Assembly (NCBI GenBank): GCA_030280995.1
Contig: JASXTE010000009.1
Location: 33,705,501-33,769,500, forward strand
DNA: 64,000 bases
Direction: 5' to 3'
Source of the DNA: Hemileia vastatrix
Taxonomy: Eukaryota > Basidiomycota > Pucciniomycetes > Pucciniales > Zaghouaniaceae
Position 1 is the stretch's first letter. The number at the start of each line of letters is the position of its first letter. The notes beneath the pieces are model-generated. The model searched no databases. It saw only the letters and a list, made by a program, of their open reading frames with translations, and was not told the DNA's origin. Position numbers and translations under genes: made by a program. Positions 44,704 to 57,089 of this stretch are shown one piece after another.

Positions 44704-47440
44704 CTAGCAACCATCACCGTTCTTCAATACCCCCACCCCCCACCCCCCACCCCCCCCTGCTTCAGACATAAGTAGATTTAAACGTTTTTTATCATTTACA
44801 AAATGGATGCAAGGTTGTTGTTTAGTAAACATGTCAGCCAACATATCCAATGTAGGACAATAAACAATTCTAAGTTCATTACGCTTCACTCTTTGTTGCC
44901 GGAGCCAGTGATATTGAACGTCAATATGTTTTGACCTTTCATTGATTTGGGCCTCCTTTGAGAGACATATGGCACCACTGTGATCACAGAAAAGTTAAGG
45001 TGCATTGATACTACTGAGAATCTGAGGAGTTTCCATATTAATATTGAGAGAGAAGAATGATTTCATAAACCAGATCAATGTTTTTTGTGCAGTCACTCAT
45101 AGATATATATACTCTGCTTTGGTTACTGACAGAGTCACAACTTTTTGTCTTCTGCTATGCCAAGAGATGGGACTCTCATTAAGAAGAAGAACGTAACCAG
45201 TTATGGAGCATCTGGTGTTTTTGCAATTCGCATAGTCAGAGCCACTGTAGGATTTAAAGACAACTACATCACTGTTATGTTGATACTTGAGCCCAGTGTG
45301 TTTATTTGTAACCACATACTGCAGAAGTTACAACGCTAGAGACCCGTGATATTGTGAATGATTGGAGTTTTATTTCGAGAGCGCATTGAGGGCTTGACAG
45401 ATATCAGGCCTGGTGGATACCACAAGATAGTTCAATGAACCGATAAACTCTTGATAGGGATCGTTCATGCCCTCTTCTGTTTTCTCTGGAGATGGGTTGC
45501 ACAACACACACCCCACAGGGAGTGGAGTAGATCTCTTTTTGCAGTCAACAACATGAAACCGTTTAGCAAGCTTGTCCACATAAGAATCTTGAATCAATGT
45601 GATGAAGTGGTCTTGGTAAGAAACGTTAAGTCCAAGATGAAAAGTTGGAACATCATTCCACTTTACTTTGAAATGAGCAAGCAAATCTTCATGAAATTTG
45701 TGAAGAGTAACATCAGAATTAGAGAAGACCATAACCATCATTCACATGAAGATGAACAAACATAAAAAAAAATAAAAATAAAAATAAAATAAAAAATCAT
45801 CCTTTTGGTAAAGGAATAATGATTCATCACCCTCAGCTTCCTTGAAATCCAGGGCAGTCATGACCTCTGAAAATTTCTCCTTCCATTAACAAGGTGCCTG
45901 ATGTGTCCCATACAGAGATTTCTTGAGTTACCAGACCTCATGTTTTCCACCCAACTCATAACCTTTCACCTGAGAAACATAAACATTATCTTTCATGACA
46001 CCATTAAGAAACGCAGTTGAAATGTCGAATTGAGAAATAATCCAGAGTTCTATTGAAGCAGCAAGAGACATTAATAACCTGAACCTCTCAGTTCTCCCAA
46101 CTGAAGCATATGTTTCACCATAGTCTATGCCCTCCTTTTGAATATTTCCTAGAGCAACCCATCTTGCCTTATATCTTATTACTCTTCCCAGTTCATCCCC
46201 TTTTTTTTTTTTTTTTTTTTTTTTTTGGAAAGAACCCATGTTCTACCAATGACTTTCATGTCTTTTGTTTTAGTGACCAACTCACCAACTTGATGTTTGC
46301 ATAATGAATCATACTCCTTATCCATAGCCTCTTTCCATAACTCAGCCTCTGGACTATTCAGGGCTTGTTGATAGGTGGGATTATCTGGAGTAAAGGTGGT
46401 AACAAAACCATCATCATCCAGAGGACAACATTGTCTTACAGGTCTACTCTGGACAGGAGTTTCATTGTGAGTGCATTCAACATCAGGGAACTCTTCTTCC
46501 ATTTCAGATTCAGTAAGATTTTCAGCGGGTTCAGGAGTGTGTTGCCTCATAGTCACAATTAACCACTGAGGGTTACTTGGAGGTCTATCTTCTGAATCAA
46601 CATTTGATCATTCCAAGGCTTCACCCAGGGGCAGAGATCTGCTTTCAAAAAATCTGATGTTGACATTGGTAGGAACACATCAAAATTTGTTGTTGAGTCA
46701 GCTTTAACTTTTCAGGACAAGTCAGTGTAATTAGGAACATGAATGGAAGCATTATGTTTATCAAAATAAGTCAATGACTCAAAAAACTTGACATTTCGGG
46801 ACATGATAATTTTGTTTAATTTTTTGATCATAAAGTCGATAACTCTTTGAGTGAGCTTCATACCCCACAAGAGCGCATTCCACACCACAAGGTTGAAGTT
46901 TAAATGTTTGATCTTCTTTTTGCAATGTATCGTATAGCAAGTGAGCCAAACCTTCTGATCAAATCATAGTCAATTGAATGATTTCCCTCTACCTTTATAT
47001 GCTGATGAAGAACTTCCAAAGGTGTTTGCAATCTCAATTTCGAGTGTGGAAGTCGATTCAATAGGTAATTGCAACTCATTACATATTCCCCCCCCCCAGA
47101 GTTTAGTCGGGCAAAAAGGGTCAATCATGACAGTACAGACTTTATCAATCAGTGTTTTATTGAACCACTCTGCAACAGAGTTTTGCTGTGGCGTTCAAGC
47201 TGAAGCCTGTTCCCAAGTAATCCCACACTTGTCTAAGTGAGAAACACATACCCCATCACCATATTCACCTCCCCTGTCACACTTCAAGAACTTTATTTTT
47301 TGTTCAAGTTTATTTTCAACATCTGCTTGATATGTCAAGAAACAGGAGAACACTTCCAATTTATATTTCATAAGAAAAATAGTAGAATAGCATGTACAAT
47401 CATCTATAAAGGTAAGAATGTCATGTATTCTGACCAGAAC
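44704..47440 (-). pseudogene. Decayed Ty1/copia pol
   Basis: Minus-strand fragments in copia order: integrase core (ILTFIDDCTCYS, IKFLKCDRGGEYGDG) near 47300-47430, integrase end (NYLLNRLPHS) near 47050, spacer and RT start (PEAELWKEAMDKEYDSL; WVALGNIQKEGIDYGETYASV; QFDISTAFLNGV). Then come RT end (FHLGLNVSYQDHF; EFIGSLNYLVVSTRPDI) and RNase H (SDYANCKNTRCSITGYV, ISWHSRRQKVVTLS, CPTLDMLADMFTK). The RT YVDD box reads HVND and the frame breaks there; many other stops. The 5' part is missing, cut off where the LINE-like ORF1 starts near 47450. A pyrimidine run, TGGGGG-like when read on the plus strand, and poly-T 46200-46226 mark expansions. Confidence 0.85.
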
Positions 47441-48079
47441 CACCACGATATGGAAATTGACGCGCCCGACGCGACTAACACACCTTCGCCTGTTCCGCCC
47501 GCTCCGCCAGTTCCGCCTGACCCTCCTCCCCCTCTGGTTCAGGAATCCCCTGCCCTCCCCATTCCCTCTCAATCTCCCCCTCTCTCCCCCATTGTCCCCC
47601 TCCCATCTCCTCTAACCCTGACCATACAGCCCGGCATCGACCTTGACCCCTCCCCTCCCCCAAAACACCCCAAAACCCCCAAGTATCCTGCCCTCAGGAA
47701 ACGCAGGTACTCCTCACCCTCCCTGCGCCCGTGCTCCCTTAACACATTGGAAGAGGCAAGAAATTCTCACCCTGAACTATTCATCTCCCAAAGTGAATGC
47801 AATGCCCCCATGTCAGAAGGCAGCACCACTCCCACCCCCTCCCCCAGAATCTGTCCTATTCCTCTACCGCTTAGACCTATCCCCACCCAAATGGATCGCT
47901 CCCTGAACGATTCCATTCACAACCCTGACAATCCGTTTAACAGCTTTGGCCTCACCTCCGCTCCTCAGGTCCCTCTCCCCTCATCAGTAGACCCCAATGC
48001 ACCAGCTGCCCGAATCATACGCCTGGTTGGCTTGGATCAAGCAAATAGCCCCTCAGCTCTTATTATGTGTCTGAACAAC

Positions 48080-48852
48080 TGTCACCGGACGACCTACGCA
48101 CAAGGTCGAGGATGTTCCTGTAAGTGAGATGAGGGATTTTAGAAACTTCTTCGAAGCACAGAGGAATGATTCGAGGAAATGATTCGAAGGTCACTTGAAG
48201 TAATAGCTATAGGTTCGAGGTTCGTTCAAGAAGAATTATAGACTAGTTCCAAGGTAATAATAATTCTTAAAATCTCACGAAGGGTTGGAAACTCAATAAT
48301 CAAAGATTTAGGATTTAGAAATGAATATTGAGGAGTTAAAAGAAAGATACAATAACAATGATTTAACTTTTAAGGAGTTACCACTATTAATGTAAATACG
48401 ATATTATAATTTAATTCTAAGGAATATCAAACCAAATACCCAACTCCTTTTATATCCTTTGTTCCTCCTCGCATTGACCTCCCTTCCATCGCAGCATTCC
48501 CATTCCATTGACCATTACTAACATAAACTTAGACCCTCTCCACTAAATATCCGTCCATGCTCAATTTACCCCTTTTAATTAATTAACAAAACTTTAATAA
48601 AAAAACTACTACTATACTATTTCGTTGATCCTAGCGCTGTGCGTCGCTTATTGAAAAGGACTAAGGTACCCTATTGGGAGATTGACTAATTTAGATTTAG
48701 AGTTTAGGCTGGCGCAGTTAAATAGTAAGTACACAAAGGAAAATCGCAGTTTCTATGGAGAATTGCTTTCTGCGCTTCGAGTATAGATTTAGGACTCGAT
48801 ATTATTGATTCATTGAGTTAATTTCGCCTCGAGTGTCACGTGGCGTGTGACA
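48080..48852 (-). repeat. Element C 3' LTR
   Basis: 773 bp; read on the minus strand it runs TGTCACACGCCACGTGACA to CCGGTGACA. The left border abuts the ACAAC duplication. Confidence 0.92.
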
Positions 48853-48961
48853 GATGCCCGGGTATCAAAAACGCGAACTCCATTGAGCTTGAGCCATCTT
48901 CCCACACTAATTTCCCTTGTCTAATACTTTTTTCCCTCACCTCTTAATTATTTATTTTATA

Positions 48962-49929
48962 ATGAACTGCCCTACTCCCACACCCACGCCTCCACACCCT
49001 AAAGCGGATGGGGGAATAATCACACGACAGTTTTCACGGACTTGCACGGCTTGTGAAAGCATGGAATATTTCTGTGTCGAAATTACGGCGACTCGAGGCC
49101 CTCGCCAGAAATGCAAGTTTTGCCGTTGGCGGAAAGTGGCGTGCAATGCGTTGACGAAGAACGCGGAAATCGAAAAACGATTTACAAAAACTAAATTTTG
49201 GGTAGTTCCGAAGACCAAAGAGGTGGTTGAAGACATTTGGGATGTCTCGATCGAAGATGAACAATCGGTGGGGGAAAATGATAAGGAGTTGAACAACGAG
49301 ATCTCAACCTGGGTAACCCAGGCCACAAGTTCGAAGCGAGGTGTCGAGGAAGAGGTCGATGAATTGGTGGAGGAGGATGAAGATGAAGTCCCTGTTCCAG
49401 GGCGGGCACCCAAGAAACGACGGGTGGTCATTGAGGACGATGAGGAAGAGAGAGAGGTAGAGGTCGAAGTGGCGCCCAGGTTATTTCTAGAGCCTGACCC
49501 CATCTTCGAGGTAAGTTTTATTTGTTTGTTTTAAGGATGAAGTTACTGATGAGATTTTTTTTTTTTTTTTTTTTTTTTTAGACATCAAATAACCTTGAAG
49601 AGCCGATTGCGGAGCCTGCGCCGGTTATACCAACTGAGGCAAACCCTCCAGCCACGGAAGTAGTTGAAGAGCCCGAAGACACCCTGGACCAGGTGTGGTC
49701 GAAGAAACCTCGTCAAGGTCAATGAGTAAGGTTCGCGGAAGAACTATGTGGGGAGGTCGACGCTATTATTGACGCTGCTTCCTTCGACATGGCAGAGGAG
49801 CTATTGGAGATGGGAGAGGTGGTTCCGGTAGGAGAGGAGGAGGTATTTGAGAAATGCAGGAAGGAAATAAGGGTAGTTTTGGAGAAAATGAAAAGATTGG
49901 TTCGAGAGAAGTTAAAAGAAAAGATTTGA
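48962..49929 (+). pseudogene. Antisense Zn2Cys6-type gene of element C, premature stop
   Basis: Counterpart of 38161-39112. Exon 1 (48962-49510) encodes 183 residues, as in B, with all six cysteines kept (CTACESMEYFC, then CKFCRWRKVAC). The intron (49511-49581) is at the identical position but grown by a T run of about 25. In exon 2 (from 49582) two neighbouring CGA codons of B have become CAA and TGA, so translation would stop at 49723-49725, after 230 residues. That removes the RVRF motif and the helical tail. The frame stays otherwise open to the homologous TGA at 49927-49929. The first 183 residues are highly conserved between copies. Confidence 0.75.
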
Positions 49930-50879
49930 AAATAAAAGGAGATGTAAAGAAGTAGAGAAAAAAAATTGTATTTTAATTTTATCTTATTTTTATTTTATTT
50001 TATTATTAGTATTATTTTTTTTCATTGTAGGTGAATGTTGTTAATTTTATAAGATTTGAGAGAGAGAGAAAAAGGAAAGAAGAAAAAAGAAAAAGAAGTT
50101 TTAAATAAAAAATTTTAGAATTTGAAAGAGGAATTTTAAAGAAAGGAAAAAAGGTTGTTTTAATTGAAGGAAGTTTTAGTGTTTTTTTTTTTTTTTTAAA
50201 AAAGAAAAATTTTTATATAAGAAAAGAGAGAGAAAAAAGAAACGGTTTTGTGATTGAGATGAATTTGTTAAATTGAGGATTTTCGAAATTTTTTTTTTTT
50301 TTTTTTTAAGAAATTTTAGTTGAAAAGAGAGGAAGAAGAAAGAAAAGAAAAAAAACAGAATTTAGAATTTAAGAGAGTTTGAAAAGAAGAATTATTTGTT
50401 TCGAAGAGTTATTATAGGGAGATTCAGGGGTTAAAGTTAAGTTCGAGGAAATGGTCATGTCGTACAAGATTTGATGATTCGAAGGAAAGAAAGTTTTTAA
50501 AAGAGAGAATATTTTTTGGAAGAGAAGTTTTTTGAAGAGAATTTTAAATTTAAGAAAAGAATGTATTTAAAGAATTGAAAAAGAAAAGAAGGAAAATATT
50601 TAGAGAGATTTATGAGTTTTTTATTTTATTTTATTATTTATGTTTATTCTATTCTATTTTACTTTATTTTATTTTATTTTATTTTATTTTATTTAATTTT
50701 ATTTAATTTTATTTAATTTTAATTTTGATTTTAATTTTAGTTGGTTTTGGAGGAAATTTTATAGAAGGAGAAGAAAGAAAAAGAAGAGAGAAAAAAGAAA
50801 ACAAGGCTAAGAAATTTAAGAGATGTTTTAGATTTTAAAGAAAGAAAGAAAAGAAAAGAAAATTTTAAATAAAGAAATT

Positions 50880-53800
50880 TTAAGGTTTTGGTTTTAAAGG
50901 ATATTTCAAATGAAAAGATTTTAGGAGTTCAGGAGCGTTGGAAACATTGATGGCTGCTTCCCAGGATGTTTTGTCTGAGTCATTGAGGAAGCCTTCCCAT
51001 TCCACGAGGTATTGAAGTTTCCCCTTGCGTATTATTGAATCAAGGATACAACTTACTTCCCACTCTAGATGATCTTCTACTTCGACTGGTTCCGGAGGGG
51101 GTTGGTTCTTGCCCGGGTATATTTCTTGAGCCAGTTCCAGGAGAGATACATGGAAAACAGGGTGAATTGCCTGCCATTTAGGAGGTAACTTGAGTCAAAA
51201 TGCAGTTTTAGAGACTTCAGAATCGATTTCGAATGGTCCCAAGTGCTTTTCAGCCAGTTTCTTTGATGGTCATGTTGTTCGAATGTTTTGTGCATCGAGC
51301 CATACTTTGTCGCCTGGTTTAAAGGAAGGAGCAGATTGTCGATGTTTGTCGGCCTGTTCCTTGTATCTTCGAATCGCTGATTCCAAATTTGTTTTAAGTT
51401 CTTCTTGGAGTCGTGATATAGTTCGAAGATAATGTTCCGCAGGATGATTAGTTCCTACATGAATTGAGTTGAATCGAGGATGTCGTCCATAAATGGTTTC
51501 GAAGGGAGATTGTCGTGTTGAAGAATGAGTCGAGTTATTATAAGCAAATTCGGCCAATGGTAGCCATGTGGTCCAATCGTCTTGTTGGTAGCTGACATAC
51601 ATTCGAAGATATTGTTCAAGGATTTGGTTAACTCTTTCTGTTTGACCATTGGTTTCAGGGTGATAGGCCGTGGAGAGATTCCTCGTGATATTGAGTTGTC
51701 GACACAGTTGGGTCCAGAATGTGGATACAAACAATGAGCCTCTATCTGAAATAATATCATTTGGTAAGCCGTGTTTAGAAAATACATATTCTAGAAACAA
51801 TTTTGACAAATCTTCTGCTGTAGCAGTAGTAGTGGTTTTAATAAAAATAGACATTTTTGAGAATCTATCTACTATTACTAATATAGCATCAAAATCATTA
51901 GAAATAGGAAGTTGAGAAATTAAATCCATCGATAAAGATTCCCAAGGGTTAGAGGGAATAGGAAGTGGTTGAAGCAACCCATGCTTTCGGTGACGGGGAG
52001 CCTTATTCCTATTACATTTGTAACAAGCTTTTATATAGGCCTTGATTTCCTTGGTCATACCTGGCCAGAAGAAATCCCTTGCTATTAACTGGTAGGTTTT
52101 ATCAACCCCAAAATGACCAGCTAACGGAGAATCATGTCGACTGTTGAAAATCCATAATTTTATCTCATTGTTGTTGGGTATGACTACTCTACCTTCGAAG
52201 ACTAATAGACCTGATTCAATACTAAATCTTTTGGCCCCTTGCTTCGAGAGTATTTTGTCTTTTAACCCTAAACAATAATCGTCCTTCGACTGAGCTTCGA
52301 GGATGTTGGATAGTGGATTTCGAAAAGATTGAATTGTCATCAAATTAAGTTGATGAGTCGTTAACATTGATTCGTTGAAGATTGATTGCACATTTGCTGG
52401 GTTCTTGTCAGCAAATGCGTCCCCCCGCTGTGGGTAAACGTTGTTCCGACGTGACAAGATATCTGGGACAATGCAGTTTTTTCCTGGGCGATAGGAAATA
52501 GAGAAAGGAAATTCAGACAAAAATTCAGCCCACCTGGCTTGACGCCTGGTTAACACTTTAGAAGACATGAAGTATTTCAAAGCATTATGATCTGTTAAAA
52601 TTTGAAAAGGACTATCTAGGCTGAGAAGAAAAGAACGCCATTTTTTAAGACAATGGATAATAGCTAAAAGCTCTTTGTCATGAATTTCATAATTTAATTC
52701 CGCGGCTATGAGTTTGCGTGACTCAAAAGCAACAGGATGAAACAAATTTGTTTCAGGATTTAATTGGGAGATGACCCCTGTAATAGCATAATCGCTCGCA
52801 TCTGTCTCAACTATTGTCGAGGCAGAAGGATCAAAATGCCGAAGAATTGGGGCTGTGGTGAACGCCGTTTTTAGTGCTTTGAATTCCTTTCGTGCTGTAG
52901 AAGTAAAAACAAAAGGAATATCTTTTCTAAGAAGAGAAGTAAGATTGGAAATAGTTTTAGAGTAATCTTTAATAAATCTTCTATAGAAGTTTGCAAAACC
53001 CAAAAATCCTTGGAGTGATTTAATGTTTTTGGGCTCAGGCCATTCCAGGATTTTCTGGATTTTTTTATCATCCATGACTAAACCGTCAGTGGACAACGTA
53101 AAAACCAAAAAATCAATTGATTTGAGGTGGAATTTGCATTTATTATGCTTGGCGTAGAGACCATGATCTCGAAGACGATTTAGGACCTGTTGAACATGAT
53201 GAATATGTTCATCCAGTGTTTTTGAGAATATTAAAATATCATCTAAATAGACGACTACAAATTGTTCAACAACATCCTGAAAGATATCATTAACAAAAGT
53301 TTGAAAAGTTGAAGGTGCGTTACATAATCCAAAAGGCATAACTAAATATTCAAAACTAGCAAATCTAGTGCGCATTGCAGTCAGTGGTTCATGACCTTCC
53401 GCAATGCGAATAAGATTGTAAGCGCCTCTAAGATCAATTTTAGAAAAGAAATTAGCACCATTGAAAAGGGTAAGAAGTAATGACATAGGAGGAACAGGAT
53501 ATGCATTCTTCTTCGTGACTGTGTTGAGCTTTCTATAGTCAACACACAACCTAAGACTACCGTCCTTCTTTTTTACAAAGAGGACAGGAGAGCCGGTTGG
53601 AGATTTACTGGCTCTGATGAAACCTTTGGCTACATTCTCTGCAATGTAGTCTCGAAGAACTTGAGATTCGTCCTTCGATAAAGAATAGACAGGACCTGCC
53701 GGAGGTACTGGGCCTATTAACTCTATTTGATGGTCGTAGGGTCGATGAGGTGGTAACTCATCGGCCTTGCGGATTGAAAAAACATCAAGGAAATCATGAT

Positions 53801-54506
53801 AGATTTCTGGTAGAGTTGATTTGGTCATCCTCTTCATCTTCGAGAGAATCTGTCAAGGGGATACCTGTATTGAGAGAGCATAATTCGATTACTTCGAGGC
53901 AATTTAAATCCTCTTCAAGTGAATTCATCGAGCTAGAAGGGTTAGCCAATTACTCATTTAAAGAAGGTACAGATGCTTGCAAGTCATCTGGCAGAGACTT
54001 GTCCTCTAGCAGGAAGTTGTCAGGCGGGTTGTTTAACTCCCTATTGACCTGCATTGAAGAATCAGAAATATACTAAGAGCGTGGGGTGATCAATCCCCTT
54101 CCCCAATCAATTTTGGGATTCCAATGCGTTAAAAAGTCATGGCCAAGAATGGTATTGTCCATCCTTGGGGCCTCCAAGACTGATAATTCCCACTCGAAGG
54201 GGGGAAAGTTCGGAAAGTTGAAAACCCATAAAACTTTCTTACTTACCCAATATTTGGGTTCCTCTGATTTGACCAAATAGATGGGAGTTCGATCGATATC
54301 TGTAAATGTTAGTTGAAGCTTCTCGGCAAAAGATAAACTATCAAAAGAAATTGAAGCTCCAGAGTCTATAAGACAACTGAAGGGGATATCCTCCTTAAAA
54401 AGAATGAATCTCAAGCGGTTTAAGGCAACTCCAGTCCTTAAGACATGGAGGTTCTGTGCACTGGGAGAGATAAGATAGTTTGCTTTGCACACAAGTAAAC
54501 TATCTA
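50880..54506 (-). pseudogene. Element C Pol, several lesions
   Basis: Same domain order as element B Pol, on the minus strand. The stretch from LPEIYHDFLDVFSIRKADEL to integrase (53837-51270) is open for 855 codons and includes RT VVVYLDDILIFSK, RNase H IVETDASDYAITG and integrase SMDLISQLP. Lesions are TAG at 54073-54075 after the protease, and a 20 bp deletion between AAATCAAC repeats near 53830 that shifts the frame. TGA follows at 51270-51272 and again at 51195-51197 (CGA in B). At the three sites where B has stops, C still has sense codons, so the two copies decayed independently. Confidence 0.9.
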
Positions 54507-55692
54507 CTAGTTTTTTGACTTCGAACTATTACCTTCTCTTTCCTTCAACTTTACACAGTCTTCCAACTTGTGCTTAACCCCACAATACATACATAACCCA
54601 TTATCTGCTCGTCTCTTCCTCTCAGCTTCTTTAAGTTCCCCTTTAGGATCCAGTACTTTGCTGATATCGCCTGGGGTCGAGCCTTTTGGTCGAGGTTTAT
54701 CCTTTCCCTTATTGGGTTTGGATTGAGTCGAGGAGGATTGATTTGGTCGTGGGTGTGAAGAAGGTCCCAATTTTAAATTTAGGCCTTGAGATTTGTTGGC
54801 ATATCAACGATGTTGAAGTCGTCCTTGATAAATGCCATCAATTTCAAGGGTTCGATCCATTAAGTCCGTTAAAGTAGTCATCTTCTGACCGTGAAGATTT
54901 AATTGATCTAGAATCCTCGAAGGAAGTCCTTTCTTGAAATGATACTTAAGGGCAGCATCATTCCAACCTACTCGAGTTTGAAGTGCTCTGAAGTTCGAGA
55001 TATATTCAGAAGCTTTACCATTATCACTCATGCGAAGAAAATCAAGTTCAATTTCCGCGTTGTCCGTTTCATTAGGGTCCCCAAAAAACGTAAAAAGTTG
55101 GTCCTCGAATTTTTCCCAATTATTGATAAGTAAGTGGGTTTCTGTCGAAGAAAGCATGAGTAGATAAGGTTCGAACCATCTTGCTGCTTTTCCGGCTAGG
55201 AATGAAGAAGCGTAAACAACCTTTGATCGGTTGCTGTTAAAGGTTCGAGGGTCATTATGGAACAGTAGCTTGCAGGTTTGCAAGAAGGGTTGCAATCTGT
55301 CGGGGTGATCTCCGTCGAATTTGTCAGGAGATTTCATAGAAGGAGTTTTGAACTTAGATCCCTCTGAAGACGTTGGATTTGAAAGGGTTTTCATAAAAAG
55401 TCTCATGAAATCTTCCAGAGAGTTAGATGGTCCCAGTTCTGAGGATTGGCCAGAAGGGTGATTGGCAGGGGCGGATGGTGCCTCATGCGTTGTATCCTCT
55501 CCTTCTTCTTCATCACTAGAATCCTCAAAATCTTGTGGAATGTCTTCTACAGATTGAACTGAATGTTGCCGTTCCCTAAGGTCGAGTGGTTCCAAAGAGT
55601 GAGCGAGAAACAGACCTTGTGGCTGTTGGCCTGCCTCTAGCTTGAGCTCTAGTAGTAGCGCCCGTAGGAGGAGTGCGTTGAACAGGTGCCAT
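54507..55692 (-). pseudogene. Element C Gag, broken
   Basis: Same as element B Gag but with a 2 bp deletion near 55600 (CGCTCACTC for CGCACTCACTC) that shifts the frame after the start region, and TGA at 54804-54806 (CGA in B) before the zinc knuckle. The C-terminal heptamer AAAAAAC before TAG (54516-54510) is kept. Confidence 0.9.
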
Positions 55693-55763
55693 TTAAAATT
55701 TTAGAAACACCTAAAAGGACGTAGTAGTGCAAAGAATGAGAACTACGGAGATTTAAATTATAC

Positions 55764-56521
55764 TGTCACCGGACGACCTACGCACAAGGTTGAGGATGTT
55801 CCTGTAAGTGAGATGAGGGATTTTAGAAACTTCTTCAAAGCACAGAGGAATGATTCGAAGGTCACTCGAAGTAATAGCTATAGGTTCGAGGTTCGTTCGA
55901 GAAGAATTATAGACTAGTTCCAAGGTAATAATAATTCTTAAAATCTCACGAAGGGTTGGAAACTCAATAATCAAAGATTTAGGATTTAGAAATGAATATT
56001 GAGGAGGTAAAAGAAAGATACAATAACAATGATTTAACTTTTAAGGAGTTACCACTATTAATGTAAATACGATATTATAATTTAATTCTAAGGAATATCA
56101 AACAAATACCCAACTCCTTTTATATCCTTTGTTCCTCCTCGCATTGACCTCCCTTCCATCGCAGCATTCCCATTCCATTGACCATTACTAACATACACTT
56201 AGACCCTCTCCACTAAATATCCGTCCATGCTCAATTTACCCCTTTTAATTAATTAACAAAACTTTAATAAAAAAACTACTACTATACTATTTTGTTGATC
56301 CTAGCGCTGTGCGTCGCTTATTGAAAAGGACTAAGGTACCCTATTGGGAGATTGACTAATTTAGATTTAGAGTTTAGGCTGGTGCAGTTAAATAGTAAGT
56401 ACACAAAGGAAAATCCAGTTGCTATGGAGAATTGCTTTCTGCGCTTCGAGTATAGATTTAGGACTCGATATTATTGATTCATTGAGTTAATTTTGCCTCG
56501 AGTGTCACGTGGCGCGTGAAA
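55764..56521 (-). repeat. Element C 5' LTR
   Basis: 758 bp, about 15 bp shorter than the 3' LTR. The start-of-RNA block GAATTAAATTATA and the TATAAAAG box are present. The adjoining PBS (just below 55764) has one mismatch to it. Confidence 0.9.
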
Positions 56522-57089
56522 ACAACCTCTTGGGTACCATAAGAGAACCCCCGAGAAAAGGGTCACATACCACGGTCCACACAGCAATAATGTCGGACAT
56601 CCAGGCCCTTGCTGCAGCCATTGCCCCTCTAGTTTCCCAACGTACCTTCCATCAAACCCCCCCTCCCCCTCCCAAACCCAAACCCCAGCCTTGCCTAACC
56701 TCCATAGAAGCAAAACTCAACGACATCCTTGCTAAGCTCTCCCCTAAAAGCAATCCCCCTAGTCATCACAAACCCTCCTCAGCCCAAAATTCACACCCCA
56801 CCTTTGCTCAAGCAGTCACCTCTGGTCTCACCCATGAGGCCTCCCCACCCCCTTCCCATCCTCGCCCTGCCTTCCCCTCATTCACTATCAAACAAACTGA
56901 CCCAACCTCACCAGTACTAAAAGATTATCCTAACTCAAAACTTCTCGCCTTCATTAACAACCACATCTCCTCAAAGAAAATCCTAAACCCCACTACCCAA
57001 ACCCAGATACGTGTTAAAGGTGTGATCAGGCACAAGTCCAATGACCTAAAAATCATCTCCTCCTCAGACGATGTGGTAGCCTAAAGTTT

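Larger units (their letters stand above)
48080..56521 (-). mobile_element. Element C: Ty3/gypsy, same family as B
   Basis: Minus-strand copy with LTRs at 55764-56521 (5') and 48080-48852 (3'). The target duplication is ACAAC (48075-48079 and 56522-56526). The outer end of the 5' LTR has lost its TG/CA form (GTGAAA for GTGACA). It keeps the PBS, the gag-pol frameshift heptamer, the chromovirus pol and the opposite-strand zinc-cluster gene (here on the plus strand), all with lesions that differ from those of B. Confidence 0.93.
47450..57084 (+). pseudogene. LINE-like ORF1 split by element C
   Basis: Coding segments 47450-48079 and 56527-57084 join in frame once element C and the ACAAC duplication are removed (...ALIMCLNN then LLGTIREPP...). 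The result is about 395 aa. The N-terminal half is Pro/Ser-rich and very C-rich in codon use, unlike all neighbours. The later part has SIEAKLNDILAKLS, SHPTFAQAVTSGL and IRVKGVIRHKSNDLKII, which resemble ORF1 proteins of fungal Tad-like LINEs. It stops (TAA 57082-57084) exactly where element D seems to begin, so the true end and any ORF2 lie beyond D or are lost. The LINE assignment is moderate; a plain host protein is less likely. Confidence 0.55.

Noticed and set aside
51670..51915. Antisense open frames inside RT and integrase of B and C
   Set aside because: Shadows of the conserved pol frame; they lack start context and do not show independent conservation.
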